Source: Beutenbergia cavernae DSM 12333 (GTDB lineage Bacteria > Actinomycetota > Actinomycetes > Actinomycetales > Beutenbergiaceae). From it: a DNA stretch of 64,000 nt. Where the stretch lies: NCBI RefSeq assembly GCF_000023105.1, contig NC_012669.1, positions 2,357,025 through 2,421,024 on the forward strand, read 5' to 3'. A model generated the notes under the pieces. That model had not been told where the DNA came from and did not search any database. It was given only the letters and a program-made list of their open reading frames with translations. The position numbers were made by a program, and so were the translations under genes. Of the stretch, positions 23,678 to 32,871 are shown piece after piece (position 1 is the stretch's first letter; each line of letters begins with the position of its first letter).

Positions 23678-25063
23678 TCAGCGCCCGGCCCCGCGCTCGG
23701 AGACGAGCGCGCCGTCGGGCACCCGCCGCGCCGCGCCGTCGTCGGCGGAGAGCACCGCGTCGCCGACCACCCGTACGCGAGCCCCGAACGTCCAGTCCCC
23801 GCGCACCCGCAGGGACGTCGCGTCCACGAGCGACGGAGGGCCGGCCGGGAAGCGTGCGTCGAACCCGGCGAGCAGCCGGTACGGCGAGTCCAGCTCGACG
23901 AACGGTGCCGCGACACGGGCGACGAGCCGGGCGTCGTCGTCCAGCGCGTACACGTCCGACCGGACGAGGAGCAGGTCGTCAGTCGTCTTCACCGGAAGGA
24001 ACCTCGACCGGTTCACCTCCAGCACGCGGGCGCCGTCGAACACCTCGATCGCCGCCCCCATGGCGGTCTCGAGCTGGATCACCGGCGTCGAGTCGGGGTC
24101 GGCCGGGTCGACGGTCTTCGCGTTGCTGATGAGCGGCAGCGGCAGGACGCCGTCACGCTCCGCGAGCAGGTCGGCCAACGCGGCCAGGTCGAGCCACAGG
24201 TTGTTGGTGTTGAAGTACTTGTGCCGGGTGATGTCGGACGCCGCGGCACGGTCCTGCTGCCGGGTCTGCGCCGTCTCGCGCAGCACGAGTCGGCTGTCGC
24301 TGCGCCGGACGACGACGTGCCCGCCCTTCCGGTCGGCGGGCGTGCGGCGCGCGACCTCGGCGGCGAACGCCGCCCCCGACGCCGCGAACCACGCGGCGAT
24401 CCCGGCGTCGGGCACGGCTCCCAGGTTGTCGGCGTTGGACACGCTCGCGTAGCGGTAGCCGGCGTCGAGCAACCGTTCCAGCAGGCCGGAGGTCTGCAGC
24501 GCCGTGTACAGGTCGCCGTGCCCCGGCGGGCACCACTCGAGCTCGGGGTCGGCGGGCCACGTCACCGGCGTGAGGTCGTCGGCGCGCAGCTTCGGCTCCC
24601 GGTTCTGCAGGAAGTCGGAGGGGATGCCGTCGACGGCGAGGTCGCGGTGCCGGGCCAGTGCGGCGAGCGAGTCGTCACGGGTGCGGAAGCTGTTCATGAG
24701 CACGAGCGGGAGCGGGACGCCGTGCCGCGCCCGCGCCGCCAGCACCTGCTCCGCGATGACGTCGAGGAACGTGGCCTCGCCGCGGACCGGGAGCAGCGAC
24801 TTCGCCCGGTCCATGCCCATCGACGTGCCGAGCCCGCCGTTGAGCTTGATCATCACGGTCCGGGCGAGCGCTCCCGCGTCGGCGGTCTCGAGGGCGTCGG
24901 CATGCTCGACGTCGACGAGCGGGGCGACGTCGCGTTCCGCGAGCATCCCGCTCTCGCCACGTTCGAGCTCGCGGTAGAGACGCGCGAAGGTGTCGATCGC
25001 GAGGGCAGGCACAGCGGCCTCCGCCATCCGGGTACGGGCGAGGTCCAGCCCCTGGTCGCTCAT
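23678..25063 (-). CDS. UTP-glucose-1-phosphate uridylyltransferase
   Basis: A 461-residue eukaryotic-type UDPGP-family enzyme that makes UDP-glucose from UTP and glucose 1-phosphate. The nucleotide loop KLNGGLGTSMGMDRAKSLL, then LMNSFRT and EWCPPGHGDLYTAL, and NNLWLDLAAL are in the normal order. The product feeds wall polysaccharides and glycans. ATG 25063 is leaderless (TACGCT, 7 nt). It stands alone, divergent from rnhA. Relatives could use other sugars, so the substrate is a family inference. Confidence 0.9.
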   Translation of the reverse strand: MSDQGLDLARTRMAEAAVPALAIDTFARLYRELERGESGMLAERDVAPLVDVEHADALETADAGALARTVMIKLNGGLGTSMGMDRAKSLLPVRGEATFLDVIAEQVLAARARHGVPLPLVLMNSFRTRDDSLAALARHRDLAVDGIPSDFLQNREPKLRADDLTPVTWPADPELEWCPPGHGDLYTALQTSGLLERLLDAGYRYASVSNADNLGAVPDAGIAAWFAASGAAFAAEVARRTPADRKGGHVVVRRSDSRLVLRETAQTRQQDRAAASDITRHKYFNTNNLWLDLAALADLLAERDGVLPLPLISNAKTVDPADPDSTPVIQLETAMGAAIEVFDGARVLEVNRSRFLPVKTTDDLLLVRSDVYALDDDARLVARVAAPFVELDSPYRLLAGFDARFPAGPPSLVDATSLRVRGDWTFGARVRVVGDAVLSADDGAARRVPDGALVSERGAGR

Positions 25064-25110
25064 CTCCCCGAGCGTAGGGCGGGCGCCGCACCCGCCGCAC
25101 CCGGCGCCCC

Positions 25111-25116
25111 TAGAGT
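25111..25116 (+). promoter_or_regulatory. -10 element of rnhA (leaderless)
   Basis: TAGAGT 6 nt before GTG 25123, no ribosome binding site. This is one of the cleanest examples of the leaderless layout seen across this window. Confidence 0.6.
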
Positions 25117-25122
25117 GTCCGG

Positions 25123-25593
25123 GTGAACGATCCCGCGCCGCTCGACGGCGTTCCCCCTTCCGTCGAGATGTGGACCGACGGGGCGTGCAAGGGCAATCCC
25201 GGACCGGGCGGCTGGGGTGTCCTACTCCGGTCCGCCGGGCGCGAGAAGGAGCTCTGGGGCGGCGAGGCTGCCACCACCAACAACCGCATGGAGCTCACGG
25301 CCGTGATCGAGGGTCTGCGCACGCTCAAGCGGGACTGCGTCGTCGTCGCGCACGTCGACTCCCGGTACGTGATGAACGGCATGACCTCATGGATCACGGG
25401 CTGGAAGCGCAACGGGTGGCGGACGTCGGACCGCAAGCCGGTGAAGAACGAGGACCTGTGGCGAGCCCTCGACGCGGAGGTGGCCCGCCACGAGGTGAGG
25501 TGGGTGTGGGTCAAGGGCCACGCCGGCGACCCGGGCAACGAACGCGCCGACGCCCTCGCGAACCGCGGCATCGTCGAGCTGCGCGCCGGGTGA
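25123..25593 (+). CDS. rnhA: Ribonuclease HI
   Basis: A 156-residue RNase HI that cuts RNA in RNA-DNA hybrids. The catalytic residues are visible: Asp in [10 protein letters not shown], Glu in NNRMEL, Asp in VDSRYV, and Asp in GNERADALA; the basic handle region [12 protein letters not shown] is present. GTG 25123 is leaderless. The gene is 4 nt before the ThpR gene, so the two are co-transcribed; both concern RNA. Confidence 0.95.
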   Translation: MNDPAPLDGVPPSVEMWTDGACKGNPGPGGWGVLLRSAGREKELWGGEAATTNNRMELTAVIEGLRTLKRDCVVVAHVDSRYVMNGMTSWITGWKRNGWRTSDRKPVKNEDLWRALDAEVARHEVRWVWVKGHAGDPGNERADALANRGIVELRAG

Positions 25594-25597
25594 CGCG

Positions 25598-26104
25598 GTG
25601 CGCCTGTTCGTCGCGGTCCCCCTGCCGGGAGCCGTGCGCGCCCAGCTGGCGACCGCTGTCGAGCCGATCCGCGGCGGGGACGACGGCGCGCGCTGGGTCT
25701 CCCCGCGGCTGTGGCACGTGACCGTCGCGTTCCTCGGCGAGGTGCCCGACGCCGACGTGCCGGCCGTGCAGGCGCACTGGGCGGAGCGGGCGAGGGAGAC
25801 CGGCCCGCTCGAGCTGCGTCTCGTGGGCGGCGGGGCGTTCCCCGACGCGCGGCGGGCGCGCGTCCTGTGGGCAGGGGTCGACGTGGACCTCCGGGCGTGG
25901 ACTGCGCTGGCGGCCGACGACGCGGTGCCGCACGTGACGCTCGCTCGGTACCGGCCGGCGCAGGACGTGCGCCCCGCTGTCGCGGCCCTCGCGGCGGTGC
26001 GCACGAGCGCGTGGCGGTGCCACGGTCTCGCGCTCGTCGAGTCGCGGCCGTCCCCGGACGCGGAACGCCGCTACGTCCGCGTGGCGACGCTTCCGGCACG
26101 CTGA
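25598..26104 (+). CDS. thpR: RNA 2',3'-cyclic phosphodiesterase (ThpR/LigT)
   Basis: A 168-residue 2H phosphoesterase. The two HxTx motifs are HVTVAFLG and HVTLARY. The opening RLFVAVPLP is typical. It opens 2',3'-cyclic phosphates at RNA ends; the ligase name comes from an in-vitro reaction. It follows rnhA after 4 nt with GTG 25598. Length is normal. Confidence 0.9.
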   Translation: MRLFVAVPLPGAVRAQLATAVEPIRGGDDGARWVSPRLWHVTVAFLGEVPDADVPAVQAHWAERARETGPLELRLVGGGAFPDARRARVLWAGVDVDLRAWTALAADDAVPHVTLARYRPAQDVRPAVAALAAVRTSAWRCHGLALVESRPSPDAERRYVRVATLPAR

Positions 26105-26142
26105 GACGTGCGGGCGCCGACCGGAGCTCGCAGACTGGTCGG

Positions 26143-26658
26143 ATGCAAGCCACCGATGTGCTGACCGACTGCTTCGTCCGGATCCACGGGGTCGTCACCT
26201 CCGTGCTCGACGACGCCGGCCCCGACCTGCTCACGTGGCGGGCGGGCCCGACGGCGAACACGCCCGCGTGGCTCGTCTGGCACGCGACGCGCGTGATCGA
26301 CGCGCAGGTGAGCGACGCCGTCGGGCACCCCGAGTGCTGGACCCAGGACGGCTGGGCCACACGCTTCGACCTGCCGTTTCCCGCCTCGGCGACGGGTTAC
26401 GGTTTCACCCCGGACGACGTCGCCCGCGTGCGCGTCGGGGCGGCCGAGCTGCGTGGTTACGCCGACGCGGTGCACGCCACGACGCTCGCGGATCTCGCGG
26501 GCCTGGCCGAGGGCGACCTCGACCGCGTGGTCGACACGGCGTGGGACCCGCCCGTCACGCTCGGCGTCCGGCTGGTGAGCACCGTCGCGGACGCGTTCCA
26601 GCACGCGGGCCAGGCCGCCTACGTGCGGGGGCTCTGGCGGGCGGCGAGCGCCGCCTGA
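26143..26658 (+). CDS. DinB/DUF664 family protein 2
   Basis: A 171-residue DinB-fold protein. Putative ligands are His in LVWHATRVIDAQ and in DAFQHAGQAAYVRGL. It is distant from the DinB protein at 4174. It is probably a thiol-dependent transferase or related enzyme using mycothiol; no substrate is known. ATG 26143 follows CAGACT by 6 nt (leaderless). Its last 40 nt overlap the convergent CAP-domain gene. Confidence 0.83.
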   Translation: MQATDVLTDCFVRIHGVVTSVLDDAGPDLLTWRAGPTANTPAWLVWHATRVIDAQVSDAVGHPECWTQDGWATRFDLPFPASATGYGFTPDDVARVRVGAAELRGYADAVHATTLADLAGLAEGDLDRVVDTAWDPPVTLGVRLVSTVADAFQHAGQAAYVRGLWRAASAA

Positions 26659-27668
26659 CGCCGGCGCCACCACAGCACGGCGGCCACCGCCACGGCGGCC
26701 AGCCCGGCGAGTGCCGGCAGCGTCCACGCGGCGGCACCCGGCCCCCCGCCGGCCGCGGTCGCCGCCTCGGCGGCGTCCGACGTCTGTGCGTCCGGCGTGG
26801 GGCTCGCCGTGACGACGTCCGACGGCGCGGCGCTCGACGCCGCCGGGGCGGACGGCGTCGGATCCGGCGACGGCGAGACATCGGGCGTGGCGGACCGTGC
26901 GAGCGCTGCGGCGACCGCCTCGAGCGTCGCCGGACCCGCGACGCCGTCGACGGCGAGCCCCGCCTGCTGCTGGAACGCGCTCACGCCCGCGGAGGTGCGC
27001 GGCCCGTACGCCCCGTCGACGGCGACGTCGTGGCCGAGCGCGGCCAGGTCGGCCTGCAGCCGCTCGACGTCGGGTCCGGAGGCGCCGATGCCGAGCCATC
27101 CCGGCGGGAGGGTCGCCGCTGGTTCCGGCGTCGGTTCCGCGGGCGGCGCGCCCGGGTCCGCCGGCTCCTCCGGCACGACCGGCGGCACCGCGGCACCCGG
27201 GTACGCGGCGAACACCTGGGTGAGGTAGCCGGAGCCGTCGGCGGCGACGGCGTACCCGACGCCGATCGAGGTGAACGCCGGCGACAGGATGTTCGCGCGG
27301 TGCCCCGGCGACTCCATGAGGGACGCGTGGAACCCGGCGGCGCTGGGCGCCGTCGACCACGCGACGTTCTCGCCCCAGGTCGTCCACCCGGCCGGGATCT
27401 GGTCCCCGACGGCGGGGTTGTGCGAGAGGTCACCGGCGGCTGCCATCTGCTCCGACCACGCCTGCGCGACCGCCGCGAGGCCGGGTTCCCACGCGAGGCC
27501 GCCCAGACCGGCGGCCGCGCGCGAGCCGTTGACGTGCGCCGCGACGTCGCCGCCCACCGACGCCAGGGCGGGCGCGGTGGCCGGCGGAGCCACCAGGAAC
27601 GCGAGGGCGAGCAGCGCCGCGACGACGGACAGCCCTCCCCGTCGCCCCGCGCGTCGCGTTCCGTGCAC
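26619..27668 (-). CDS. Secreted CAP-domain protein with peptidoglycan-binding domain
   Basis: A 349-residue exported protein. A signal sequence (about 1-37) is followed by a CAP/SCP domain (about 40-155: VNGSRAAAGLGGLAWEPG, WSEQMAAAGDLSHN, ESPGHRANILSP) and a peptidoglycan_binding_1 domain (about 185-245: GPDVERLQADLAALGHD, FQQQAGLAVDGVAGP). A Ser/Pro/Thr linker leads to a C-terminal hydrophobic helix and a basic tail, so the protein is probably held at the outer membrane surface. No LPXTG-like motif is seen. GTG 27668 is leaderless (CAGACT, 7 nt). A role in wall maintenance is inferred. Confidence 0.82.
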   Translation of the reverse strand: MHGTRRAGRRGGLSVVAALLALAFLVAPPATAPALASVGGDVAAHVNGSRAAAGLGGLAWEPGLAAVAQAWSEQMAAAGDLSHNPAVGDQIPAGWTTWGENVAWSTAPSAAGFHASLMESPGHRANILSPAFTSIGVGYAVAADGSGYLTQVFAAYPGAAVPPVVPEEPADPGAPPAEPTPEPAATLPPGWLGIGASGPDVERLQADLAALGHDVAVDGAYGPRTSAGVSAFQQQAGLAVDGVAGPATLEAVAAALARSATPDVSPSPDPTPSAPAASSAAPSDVVTASPTPDAQTSDAAEAATAAGGGPGAAAWTLPALAGLAAVAVAAVLWWRRRQAALAARQSPRT

Positions 27669-27760
27669 GAGGGCGAGTCTGCCCGACGGCGCCGCCGCCG
27701 GTCGATGCCGACCCGTGCCCGCGGCCCGGCGGCGGTCGGTCGCCCGGTCTGGCCGGACCG

Positions 27761-30265
27761 TCAGCCGAACAGGTGCTCGTCGTCCTCGTGCGTGTCCGGG
27801 ACGGTGGCGACGATGACCGTCCCGTCCGCACGCCGCGTGCCCTCGATGTCGCGCGTGGTGGGTGCGCCGATGAGCCGCGGCCCCTGGTCCTCGAGCGGGA
27901 CGAGCACCGGTTCCTCGGCGCTCACCGTCACGCGCTCGCCCCGGACCAGCAGCGTCGCCTCCGTGCCCCGCTCGACCGTCAGCGTGAGGTCCTCCTGCCG
28001 CAGGTCCACGCGGACCCGCGTGCCCTGCAGGGTGAGCCGGAACGTCAGCCCTTCCCACAGCTCGGGGAGGCGCGGGTCGAGCGTGACCTGGCCGCCGCCG
28101 TCGCGCATGCCGCCGAACCCGGCCACGAGCGCGCTCCAGATCCCCCCGGCGGACGCGACGTGCACGCCGTCGGCGGTGTTCGCGTGCAGGTCGGCGAGGT
28201 CGACGTACAGGGCATCGCCGAAGTACTCCAGCGCGAGCTCCTGGTAGCCGACCTCTGCCGCGACGATCGACTGGACCACCGCAGAGAGCGTGGAGTCCCC
28301 GGTGGTCAGCGGGTCGTAGTAGTCGAAGTCGGCGAGCTTCTCCTCGGCCGTGAACCCGTCACCCTGGAGGAAGAGCGCCAGGACGACGTCGGCCTGCTTG
28401 AGCACCTGGAACCGGTAGATCACCAGGGGGTGGTAGTGCAGCAGCAGCGGCCGCTTGTCGGCCGGCGTGTTCGACAGGTCCCACAGCTCCTTCTCGAGGA
28501 ACTGCGCGTCCTGCGGGTGGATGCCGAGCCGGGCGTCGAACGGGATGTGCATGTGATCGGCGGCGCGGCCCCACTCCGCGACCTCCGAGTCGGCGAGCTG
28601 CAGCCGCGTCACCATGTGCCGGTAGGCCTCGGGGTCCGCTGCGGCGAGCCGTTCGACGGCCGTCGCAGCAGCACGCAGATTGAACCTGGCCATGACGTTC
28701 GTGTAGAGGTTGTCGTTGACGACCGTCGTGTACTCGTCGGGGCCCGTGACGCCGTGGATGTGGAACGCCCACGCGCCGTTCCCGCGCCAGAACCCCAGGT
28801 CGGCCCACATCCGAGCGGTCTCGACGAGGACGTCGATCGCCTCCCGGGCGAGGAAGTCGTCGTCCCCGCTCGCCGTCAGGTACTGGCACAGCGCGAACGA
28901 GATGTCGGCGTCGATGTGGTACTGCGCCGTCCCCGCCGCGTAGTAGGCGGACGCCTCCTCACCGTTGATCGTCCGCCACGGGAACAGCGCCCCGTCCTGG
29001 TTGAGCTCGGACGCGCGACGGCGGGCGGCGTCGAGCATCGTGTACCGGAAGCGCAGCGCGTTCCGCGCGGCCCGCGGCATCGTGTACGTGAGGAACGGCA
29101 GGACGTAGATCTCGCCGTCCCAGAAGTAGTGCCCGCCGTACCCGGAGCCGGAGACGCCCTTCGCCGCGATCCCGCTGCCCTCGGCACGCGCGGACGCCTG
29201 CGCGATCTGCAGCAGGTTCCACCGGATCGCCTGCTGGGCGGCGGGCTGGCCGTGGAGGACGACGTCGCTGCGCGCCCAGAAGTCGTCGAGCCAGGACCGC
29301 TGCTCGGCGAACGTCTCCTGGGTGCCGTTCTCGCGGACGCGGTCCAGCGTGCGCCGGCACCGGTCGACGAGCTCCCGCGCCGGGATGCCCCGCGACGTGT
29401 GGTAGCTGACCACCTTCGTCACCAGGATCGGCTCCCCGCGCCGGGCCCGGATGCGGTACACGTGCTTGGCGAGGTCGGGCTCGATCTGGCTGAGCTCCTC
29501 GACCTCGTTCGCCGTCTCGATGGTGTGGTCGGCGGCGACGGCCAGCGTCATCCCGGAGTTCGTGCACCGGTAGCCGAGGACGTAGCGGCCCTCGCCCTCC
29601 CACTGCAGCTCGGGCTGCAGGACGCGTTCCGCGAGCCGGCCCGCCTGCCGCGGGTCGAACCCGGAGCCGAGCGCCGCGGCGCGCACGGCGTACTCGTCGC
29701 TGCCGTCCTGGCGGTTGAGGATCTGGCTCGAGATCGCGACCGGGGCGTCGGCGTCGAGCAGCGTGACCTCGTACGTCATGACCGCGAGGTGCCGCTGCGC
29801 GAACGACACCATGCGCCGTGACCGCACGCGGACGTGCTTGCCGGCGGGCGTGCGCCACAGGATGTCGCGCGTCAGGGTGCCGTCCGCGAAGTCGAGCGTG
29901 CGCTCGTAGGAGGGCAGGTCGGCCACGGTGAGCAGCAACGGCTCGTCGTCCACGTACAGGCGCAGGATCTTCGTGTCCGGGACGTTGACGATGGTCTGCC
30001 CCACCCGGGCGAAGCCGAACGCCTCCTCCGCGTGCCGGATGGGCCACGTCTCGTGGAACCCGTTGATGAACGTGCCGTGGCTGAAGCTGTCGCGGCCCTC
30101 CTCGACGTTGCCGCGCATGCCGAGGTAGCCGTTGCCGACCGAGAACAGCGTCTCCGTGGTGCCTTGGTCGCCGGCGGAGAAGCGCACCTCGCGCAGCCGC
30201 CACTCGTCGACCGGGAAGCGGTCCCGGTCGAGGTGGTCGGGCATGCCGTACGCGTCGCGCCTCAC
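27761..30265 (-). CDS. Glycoside hydrolase family 65 disaccharide phosphorylase
   Basis: An 834-residue GH65 enzyme, cytosolic. The N-terminal beta domain (FSVGNGYLGMRGNVEEG), the (alpha/alpha)6 barrel with KGVSGSGYGGHYFWDGEIY, and the catalytic acid in VTGPDEYTTVVNDN are all present. It should phosphorolyse an alpha-glucosidic disaccharide (maltose, trehalose or kojibiose), releasing beta-glucose 1-phosphate. That fits its coupling to a beta-phosphoglucomutase: the start GTG overlaps its stop (GTGA). Which disaccharide is not decidable from sequence alone. There is no adjacent transporter. Confidence 0.92.
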   Translation of the reverse strand: MRRDAYGMPDHLDRDRFPVDEWRLREVRFSAGDQGTTETLFSVGNGYLGMRGNVEEGRDSFSHGTFINGFHETWPIRHAEEAFGFARVGQTIVNVPDTKILRLYVDDEPLLLTVADLPSYERTLDFADGTLTRDILWRTPAGKHVRVRSRRMVSFAQRHLAVMTYEVTLLDADAPVAISSQILNRQDGSDEYAVRAAALGSGFDPRQAGRLAERVLQPELQWEGEGRYVLGYRCTNSGMTLAVAADHTIETANEVEELSQIEPDLAKHVYRIRARRGEPILVTKVVSYHTSRGIPARELVDRCRRTLDRVRENGTQETFAEQRSWLDDFWARSDVVLHGQPAAQQAIRWNLLQIAQASARAEGSGIAAKGVSGSGYGGHYFWDGEIYVLPFLTYTMPRAARNALRFRYTMLDAARRRASELNQDGALFPWRTINGEEASAYYAAGTAQYHIDADISFALCQYLTASGDDDFLAREAIDVLVETARMWADLGFWRGNGAWAFHIHGVTGPDEYTTVVNDNLYTNVMARFNLRAAATAVERLAAADPEAYRHMVTRLQLADSEVAEWGRAADHMHIPFDARLGIHPQDAQFLEKELWDLSNTPADKRPLLLHYHPLVIYRFQVLKQADVVLALFLQGDGFTAEEKLADFDYYDPLTTGDSTLSAVVQSIVAAEVGYQELALEYFGDALYVDLADLHANTADGVHVASAGGIWSALVAGFGGMRDGGGQVTLDPRLPELWEGLTFRLTLQGTRVRVDLRQEDLTLTVERGTEATLLVRGERVTVSAEEPVLVPLEDQGPRLIGAPTTRDIEGTRRADGTVIVATVPDTHEDDEHLFG

Positions 30266-31050
30266 CGGGCGCTCCGCGCGGCGCGGCGTGGAGCGCCCTC
30301 GCCCACGAGCTCACCGAGATCGGTCACCACGACGTCGGCACCGGCGTCGCGCAGCGCGTCCGGCCCGGCGCCCCGGTCCACCCCGACGACGCACCCGAAC
30401 CCGCCGGCGCGGCCCGCCTCGACGCCGGAGATGGCGTCCTCGACGACGGCGGCCCTGGCCGGATCGACGCCGAGCTGCTGCGCGGCGAACAGGAACGTGT
30501 CGGGTGCCGGCTTGCCGGGCAGGCCCCGCGCGACGGCGACCGCGCCGTCGACGACGACGGCGAACCGGTCGGCGAGACCTGCCGCGTCCAGCACGGCCGG
30601 CGCGTTCTTCGAGCTGGAGACGACGGCGACGCCGAGCCCGGCCTCGGCCAGTGCGTCCAGCAGCCGCACCGACCCCGGGTACGCGGTGACCCCCTCGTCC
30701 TCGAGCACCTCGCGGAACACCTGGTTCTTCCGGTTCCCGAGGCCGCACACCGTGTCGGCGCCCGGCGGGTCGGTCGGCTCGCCGTCGGGGAGCTCGATGC
30801 CGCGGGACGCGAGGAGCGTGCGCACGCCGTCGTAGCGGGGTCGGCCGTCGATCGACGCGAAGTAGTCGGCCTCCGTGTAGGGCGCCGCGCCGTGGGCGGC
30901 GAGGTACGGCTCGAACAGGCGCGCCCAGGCACGCATGTGGACCTCGGCCGTCGGGGTGATCACACCGTCGAGGTCGAAGAGGACGGCGTCGATGTCGGCG
31001 AGGGCGACGGGGGCTCCGGTGGGGCCGTCCGGGCCGGGTGGCGTGCTCAT
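30262..31050 (-). CDS. Beta-phosphoglucomutase (HAD family)
   Basis: A 262-residue HAD phosphatase-type enzyme. The nucleophile motif is DAVLFDLDGVITPTAE; later motifs are VVSSSKNAPA, KPAPDTFL and VVEDAISGVEAG. It converts beta-glucose 1-phosphate to glucose 6-phosphate, the product of the GH65 phosphorylase that overlaps it by 4 nt. ATG 31050 has AGGAG 7 nt upstream; an upstream in-frame ATG at 31149 would add 33 residues not shared with the family. Confidence 0.88.
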   Translation of the reverse strand: MSTPPGPDGPTGAPVALADIDAVLFDLDGVITPTAEVHMRAWARLFEPYLAAHGAAPYTEADYFASIDGRPRYDGVRTLLASRGIELPDGEPTDPPGADTVCGLGNRKNQVFREVLEDEGVTAYPGSVRLLDALAEAGLGVAVVSSSKNAPAVLDAAGLADRFAVVVDGAVAVARGLPGKPAPDTFLFAAQQLGVDPARAAVVEDAISGVEAGRAGGFGCVVGVDRGAGPDALRDAGADVVVTDLGELVGEGAPRRAARSAR

Positions 31051-31184
31051 GGTGTGCTCCTGGTCGAGGAGGGTGCGCCGCATCGCCGTCGACCATACGC
31101 ACCGCAGTTGGCGATCCGGAGCATCGTAGTCCTCGATCCAGCCGCTCACGACGCGACGGCGGGACGGGCCGACGGCCCGCCCAC

Positions 31185-31190
31185 TAGCGT
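31185..31190 (+). promoter_or_regulatory. -10 element of LiaF-like gene
   Basis: TAGCGT 6 nt before ATG 31197. It makes ATG 31197 a better start than GTG 31191, which touches the hexamer. Confidence 0.5.
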
Positions 31191-31196
31191 GTGCCC

Positions 31197-31883
31197 ATGA
31201 ACCGCAGGCCTGCCGCGCAGGCGTTCCTCGGCGTCGTCATCGTCCTGATCGGCGTGCTGGCGCTGCTGAGCCAGCTCGACGTCGTCACGATCGACCTCGG
31301 CGACCTGATCTCGACCTGGTGGCCGCTGGTGATCGTCGGCATCGGGCTCGTCGCGCTGGTGACCGTTCCGCGGGCCTGGGTGGGCCCGACGATCATCATC
31401 GCGGTCGGCGCGTTCCTGCTGCTCATGACGACCGACGTCGTCGACGTCGACTTCTGGCAGCTCGCCTGGCCGGTGGCGATCATCCTGGTCGGAGTGGCGC
31501 TCCTCACGCGGCTCGGCACGCAGGAGGACCACGCGGACACGGTCAACTCCACGGTCATGTGGTGGGGGTCGCAGCGCCGGACGCGGTCGCAGACGTTCCG
31601 GGGTGGCAGCCTGACGGCGATCATGGGCGGCATCGATGTCGACCTGCGCGACGCCGCCATCGTCAGCGACGCCGAGATCTCCGTGTTCGTCATGTGGGGC
31701 GGTGTCGACATCACCGTGCCGCCGACGTGGCGGGTGCGCCTCTCGGGGCTCCCCCTGCTCGGCGGGTGGGACGACAAGACGACCCCGCCCGTCGATCCGC
31801 ACGCACCGGAGCTGCGGATCCACATCACCTCGGTGATGGGCGGCGTCGACGTCGAGAACAAGCTGCCGCGCAGCCTGGTCTGA
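31197..31883 (+). CDS. LiaF-like membrane protein
   Basis: A 228-residue protein with four predicted N-terminal membrane segments (about 10-120) and a C-terminal beta-helix-like domain of the LiaF/DUF2154 kind (GSLTAIMGGIDVDLRDA, VMWGGVDITVPPTWRV, VMGGVDVENK). In Firmicutes LiaF restrains a cell-envelope stress sensor; no LiaRS is nearby, so function here is open. The DUF389 gene follows after 4 nt. Confidence 0.83.
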   Translation: MNRRPAAQAFLGVVIVLIGVLALLSQLDVVTIDLGDLISTWWPLVIVGIGLVALVTVPRAWVGPTIIIAVGAFLLLMTTDVVDVDFWQLAWPVAIILVGVALLTRLGTQEDHADTVNSTVMWWGSQRRTRSQTFRGGSLTAIMGGIDVDLRDAAIVSDAEISVFVMWGGVDITVPPTWRVRLSGLPLLGGWDDKTTPPVDPHAPELRIHITSVMGGVDVENKLPRSLV

Positions 31884-31887
31884 CCCC

Positions 31888-32871
31888 GTGCTCAGCGTGC
31901 GGGTGATCGCCCCCCGCGAGACGTGCCGGGCGGTCACGGAGATCGTGAAGGCCGACCCGACCGTGGCCAACCTCGCCGTGGTGCGCGGGGCGACGCTCGA
32001 CGGCGGCGGTGACCTCGTGCTGTTCGACGTCGCCCGGGAGAACGCGAACGAGGTGATCGGCGCGCTGCGAGGCCTCGGCATCGAGTCCTCGGGCTCGATC
32101 ACGCTCACCGAACCGCTCGCGGTGATCTCCCTCGCGGCCGATCGCGCCGAGGAGGAGGCACCGGGCCATCCCGCCGACGGCGTGGTGTGGGACCAGATCG
32201 AGGACCAGGCGCGCAACGACGCGCGACCCTCGTGGTCGTTCATGGTGTTCCTCGTCCTCGCGACGCTGATCGCCGGGATCGGCCGCTACCTCGACCAGCC
32301 GATCCTCATCATCGCCGCCATGGTCGTGGGGCCGGAGTTCGCTCCGGTCGCCGCGATCTGCATCGCGCTCGCCCGACGTCGTCTCCGCCTCGTCCCCGAG
32401 GCCGCCCTCACGCTGATCGGCGGGTTCGCGATCGCCACCGTCTTCTCGTGGGCGGTGTGGGCGATCGCGTACGCGTTCGGGGCGATCGACCGTGAGCGCG
32501 CCACGACGGGTCCCCTCACGGAGTTCATCGTGAGCCCCGACATCTGGTCGTTCCTCATCGCACTGCTCGCGGGGTGCGCCGGGGTGCTCTCGCTGACGAC
32601 GGCGAAGTCGTCGGCGCTGGTCGGGGTCTTCATCTCGGTCACCACGGTGCCCGCGGTCGGCACGATCGCGCTGACGCTCGCCGTCGGCGAGTGGGGTGAG
32701 GCATGGTCCTCGCTGATCCAGCTCGGGATCAACCTGCTGGGACTCCTGGTCGCCGGGACGGTCACCCTTCTGGTGCAGCGCTTCGCGTGGGAGCGGTTCG
32801 GGCGGATGCGGCCCCGCCCGGCCCACCGCGGGAGGCGTGCCGCAGCAGCACCACCCCCGTCGCGACCATGA
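31888..32871 (+). CDS. DUF389 membrane protein
   Basis: A 327-residue DUF389 protein. An N-terminal cytosolic ferredoxin-like domain (about 1-85) precedes five or six membrane helices; signature residues include WSFMVFLVLATLIAGIGRYL and AAMVVGPEFAPVAAICIAL. Function is not established. It is co-transcribed with the LiaF-like gene (4-nt gap, GTG start). The 3' end overlaps the convergent CPBP gene by 110 nt, so the last 35 or so residues, rich in Arg/Pro/Ala, may be less reliable. Confidence 0.85.
   Translation: MLSVRVIAPRETCRAVTEIVKADPTVANLAVVRGATLDGGGDLVLFDVARENANEVIGALRGLGIESSGSITLTEPLAVISLAADRAEEEAPGHPADGVVWDQIEDQARNDARPSWSFMVFLVLATLIAGIGRYLDQPILIIAAMVVGPEFAPVAAICIALARRRLRLVPEAALTLIGGFAIATVFSWAVWAIAYAFGAIDRERATTGPLTEFIVSPDIWSFLIALLAGCAGVLSLTTAKSSALVGVFISVTTVPAVGTIALTLAVGEWGEAWSSLIQLGINLLGLLVAGTVTLLVQRFAWERFGRMRPRPAHRGRRAAAAPPPSRP

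Noticed and set aside
22659-25126. Very long plus-strand open frames opposite the DUF4395, thioredoxin and uridylyltransferase genes
   Set aside because: Composition is Arg/Pro/Ser dominated and the minus-strand genes have all family motifs.
27773-29821. 682-codon plus-strand frame opposite the GH65 gene
   Set aside because: Codon shadow of GH65; no family character and no ribosome site.
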